Shown: positions 5,967 to 6,995 of the stretch, in pieces | How the letters are laid out: the number at the start of each line of letters is the position of its first letter | How positions within the stretch are numbered: position 1 is the stretch's first letter | NCBI GenBank assembly: GCA_028692515.1 | Contig: JAQUXG010000087.1 | Span: 1-6,995, forward strand | Direction of reading: 5' to 3' | From: Kiritimatiellales bacterium | GTDB taxonomy: Bacteria > Verrucomicrobiota > Kiritimatiellia > Kiritimatiellales > Tichowtungiaceae | DNA: 6,995 bases | The notes under the pieces: generated by a model | What the model was told of the DNA's origin: nothing | The model's input: the letters and a program-made list of their open reading frames with translations, nothing else | The model's database searches: none | Position numbers and translations under genes: made by a program

Positions 5967-6626
5967 TTATTTTTCTAAAGTTTGGAAGAGTACGACGCCA
6001 TCGAGGTGAAATTCCAGCTTCAGGCCGTATTGTTTTTCCAACCATTGGAAACTTTTGCGGGAGAAAAAGCAGAGATGCGTCGCGTCGTCCTTGTAAAACC
6101 ACTTCTCGAACGGCGGAGTTTCGTCGCGCAGCTGCGTCATAATACCGATCCAGCCGCCGGGCTTTACCAGTCGTAGAAAACGCCCAAACTCTTCGTGCGG
6201 ATTCTGGAAGTGCTCCATCGTTTCCGAACAGGTCAAAAAATCATACTGTATCTCTAGCGCCGACGGATCATTGAAATAGTGGAGATCGTAGTTGTCGCAA
6301 GTGAATCCGGCTTCCTCGAATAGAACGGAGAGGGTCGGCTCGCGGCCGCAGCCGAAATCCAGCCCGTGCGCGCCGGGCGGAAGAACTTTTTCCAAAGGTT
6401 GGAAAAGGCGGTTTAAAAAGTTCCGATATCCGGAATCCATCAAGCTGTGACTGTGAAAATCGTAGCGTTCCTTTTCCGCTTTGAGCGACAAGTGGAACTC
6501 CGGCGGGACAAAAACCAGATCGCATTCCAAACATTGGAAAAACTCCCGTCTGCTGTTGCGGTAGAACAGCTCCGTCGCCACGCTTCCGCACAGCGGGCAG
6601 GTCATATTGTTTTCTGACTTTGTCAT
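5967..6626 (-). CDS. Class I SAM-dependent methyltransferase with N-terminal zinc ribbon
   Basis: From the ATG at 6626 the product has 219 aa. A zinc ribbon opens it (Cys10-Pro-Leu-Cys13 and Cys32-Leu-Glu-Cys35). The SAM-binding fold follows, with motif I GLDFGCG (88-94), an acidic strand end (DNYDLHY, 111-117), the CSETMEHFQNP segment (133-143) and LRLVKPGGWIGIMT, the usual motif before strand 5. YKDDATHLCFFS resembles a conserved stretch of the Methyltransf_23-like family. The substrate cannot be told from sequence or neighbours. No signal peptide or membrane segment is seen, so it is probably cytoplasmic. The start is uncertain: ATG 6605 (MTCPLCGS) gives 212 aa and is the family-typical opening, and an in-frame TTG lies at 6638. 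None has a clear ribosome site. The gene contains four in-frame copies of a 15-bp palindrome encoding FQxLE, which is most unusual. It converges on thrS-infC and diverges from the gene at 6771. Confidence 0.88.
   Translation of the reverse strand: MTKSENNMTCPLCGSVATELFYRNSRREFFQCLECDLVFVPPEFHLSLKAEKERYDFHSHSLMDSGYRNFLNRLFQPLEKVLPPGAHGLDFGCGREPTLSVLFEEAGFTCDNYDLHYFNDPSALEIQYDFLTCSETMEHFQNPHEEFGRFLRLVKPGGWIGIMTQLRDETPPFEKWFYKDDATHLCFFSRKSFQWLEKQYGLKLEFHLDGVVLFQTLEK
5973..5987. repeat. TTCCAA-N3-TTGGAA palindrome, copy in methyltransferase gene (C-terminus)
   Basis: TTCTAAAGTTTGGAA matches 11 of the 12 fixed positions. On the minus strand it encodes Phe-Gln-Thr-Leu-Glu, residues 214-218 of the methyltransferase, one codon before the stop. 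Confidence 0.7.
6036..6050. repeat. TTCCAA-N3-TTGGAA palindrome, perfect copy in methyltransferase gene
   Basis: TTCCAACCATTGGAA is perfect in all 12 fixed positions and extends by one further T/A pair on each side. On the minus strand it encodes Phe-Gln-Trp-Leu-Glu (193-197), followed by Lys. Confidence 0.85.
6390..6404. repeat. TTCCAA-N3-TTGGAA palindrome, perfect copy in methyltransferase gene
   Basis: TTCCAAAGGTTGGAA is perfect in all fixed positions, with flanking T and A runs extending the symmetry by two further pairs. On the minus strand it encodes Phe-Gln-Pro-Leu-Glu (75-79), followed by Lys. Confidence 0.85.
6525..6539. repeat. TTCCAA-N3-TTGGAA palindrome, perfect copy in methyltransferase zinc ribbon
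   Basis: TTCCAAACATTGGAA is perfect in all fixed positions. On the minus strand it encodes Phe-Gln-Cys-Leu-Glu (30-34). The variable triplet supplies Cys32, a predicted zinc ligand. Confidence 0.85.
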
Positions 6627-6689
6627 CTGGCCCGCCAATATGCCGGATCAGCCCGCCGGATGGAATCTCCAAACCGCAGATGAACCCGT

Positions 6690-6718
6690 TTGACGAAGAA
6701 TTCGCAACCAACTAGACT
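6690..6718 (+). promoter_or_regulatory. Possible promoter of the membrane-protein gene
   Basis: TTGACG (6690-6695, 5/6) and TAGACT (6713-6718, 4/6) are spaced by exactly 17 nt. Transcription would start near 6725, giving a leader of about 45 nt before the ATG at 6771. Both boxes are imperfect, so this is tentative. Confidence 0.35.
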
Positions 6719-6725
6719 CACCTCC
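6709..6725 (-). promoter_or_regulatory. Perfect Shine-Dalgarno with TTG codon upstream of methyltransferase
   Basis: On the minus strand GGAGGTGA (6725-6718), fully complementary to the 16S rRNA tail, is followed after 6 nt by TTG (6711-6709). The frame opened by this TTG runs 147 codons to 6268, overlapping the methyltransferase gene in a different frame. Its product resembles nothing I know. The ribosome site looks too good to ignore: it may drive a leader peptide, or mark the original start of a gene later altered by a frameshift. Confidence 0.35.
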
Positions 6726-6770
6726 ATTCAGCGTCTGGCAATTTCGTCATGACACACAAAAGGCACTAAA

Positions 6771-6995
6771 ATGAACCAACACATTTTACATTTTTTAGCG
6801 ATAATCATCGGAATCATTGCTGTTATCGCAATTCAAGGCGGACTGATTTTAGGCGGGAGCAAATCAGCAGGGGTCAAGCGAGCGACATATTCGAGTTCAA
6901 TTTCAATTGCCCTTCAATGCTGGGGCTTTTCCGTTCTTGTTGGTGTTGTTAGCATGCCACTGGCTAACGTCATGATTTTGTGGATGATTCCAAAC
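6771..6995 (+). CDS. Hypothetical membrane protein, partial (C-terminus beyond right edge)
   Basis: The first 75 codons of an open frame begin with ATG at 6771, with AAGG about 8 nt upstream as a plausible ribosome site. The start MNQHILHFLAIIIGIIAVIAIQGGLIL forms a strongly hydrophobic helix (about 5-28). A short polar, basic loop follows (GGSKSAGVKRATYSS, about 29-43), then a second hydrophobic stretch (about 46-73, ALQCWGFSVLVGVVSMPLANVMILW). I therefore expect an inner-membrane protein with at least two spanning segments. I do not recognise the family and no function is assigned. The DNA is more AT-rich than thrS or nrdD, which may hint at separate ancestry. The gene diverges from the methyltransferase, so they share the intergenic region of about 145 bp. 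Confidence 0.65.
   Translation, partial: MNQHILHFLAIIIGIIAVIAIQGGLILGGSKSAGVKRATYSSSISIALQCWGFSVLVGVVSMPLANVMILWMIPN

Noticed and set aside
6640..6770. Integron attC site or mobile-element end next to the AT-richer gene
   Set aside because: I could not find paired core sites, terminal inverted repeats or a target-site duplication.
1..6995. CRISPR array, tRNA or rRNA genes
   Set aside because: No regularly spaced direct repeats, tRNA cloverleaf or rRNA segments were seen on either strand.

Overview
The window reads as chromosomal core genome of a moderately GC-rich, mostly anaerobic or facultatively anaerobic bacterium. It carries an oxygen-sensitive class III ribonucleotide reductase (nrdD) with its own small redoxin, threonyl-tRNA synthetase (thrS), initiation factor IF3 (infC), a small zinc-ribbon methyltransferase and the start of a membrane protein. 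No gene fixes the taxon. The general look (thrS without a TGS domain, infC separated from rpmI/rplT, dispersed TTCCAA-N3-TTGGAA palindromes) makes me lean towards the PVC group, possibly Kiritimatiellota/Lentisphaerota, but this is a weak inference.

Region 1 (1-3060, minus strand) is a nucleotide-reduction operon. nrdD (905 aa, two ATP-cone domains, zinc site, glycyl-radical loop) is followed after 24 nt by a CxxC glutaredoxin-like gene cut by the left edge. Upstream of nrdD a sigma70-like promoter is overlapped by one NrdR box and flanked by a second, with centres 31 bp apart. This is the arrangement expected for NrdR repression. The radical-SAM activase nrdG is not in the window and would be expected further left.

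Region 2 (about 3060-3433) is a gene-poor spacer with one degenerate palindrome, a short tandem repeat and a small hairpin. No credible gene was found there.

Region 3 (3434-5860, plus strand) is a thrS-infC translation operon. thrS has a good promoter only a few bases from its ATG, so its message may be almost leaderless. The enzyme has intact editing and catalytic domains but no N-terminal TGS domain. infC is best read from an AUC codon behind a strong Shine-Dalgarno sequence, the start-codon trick IF3 genes use for autoregulation. The operon ends at a strong intrinsic terminator, and rpmI/rplT do not follow.

Region 4 (5861-6995) is accessory in character. It holds an imperfect 28-bp inverted repeat, a minus-strand methyltransferase gene and a divergent, AT-richer plus-strand gene for a membrane protein cut by the right edge. 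The most unusual signal in the window is here: four copies of a 15-bp palindrome lie inside the methyltransferase gene, all in the same reading phase and each encoding Phe-Gln-X-Leu-Glu. Two degenerate copies lie in intergenic DNA elsewhere in the window.
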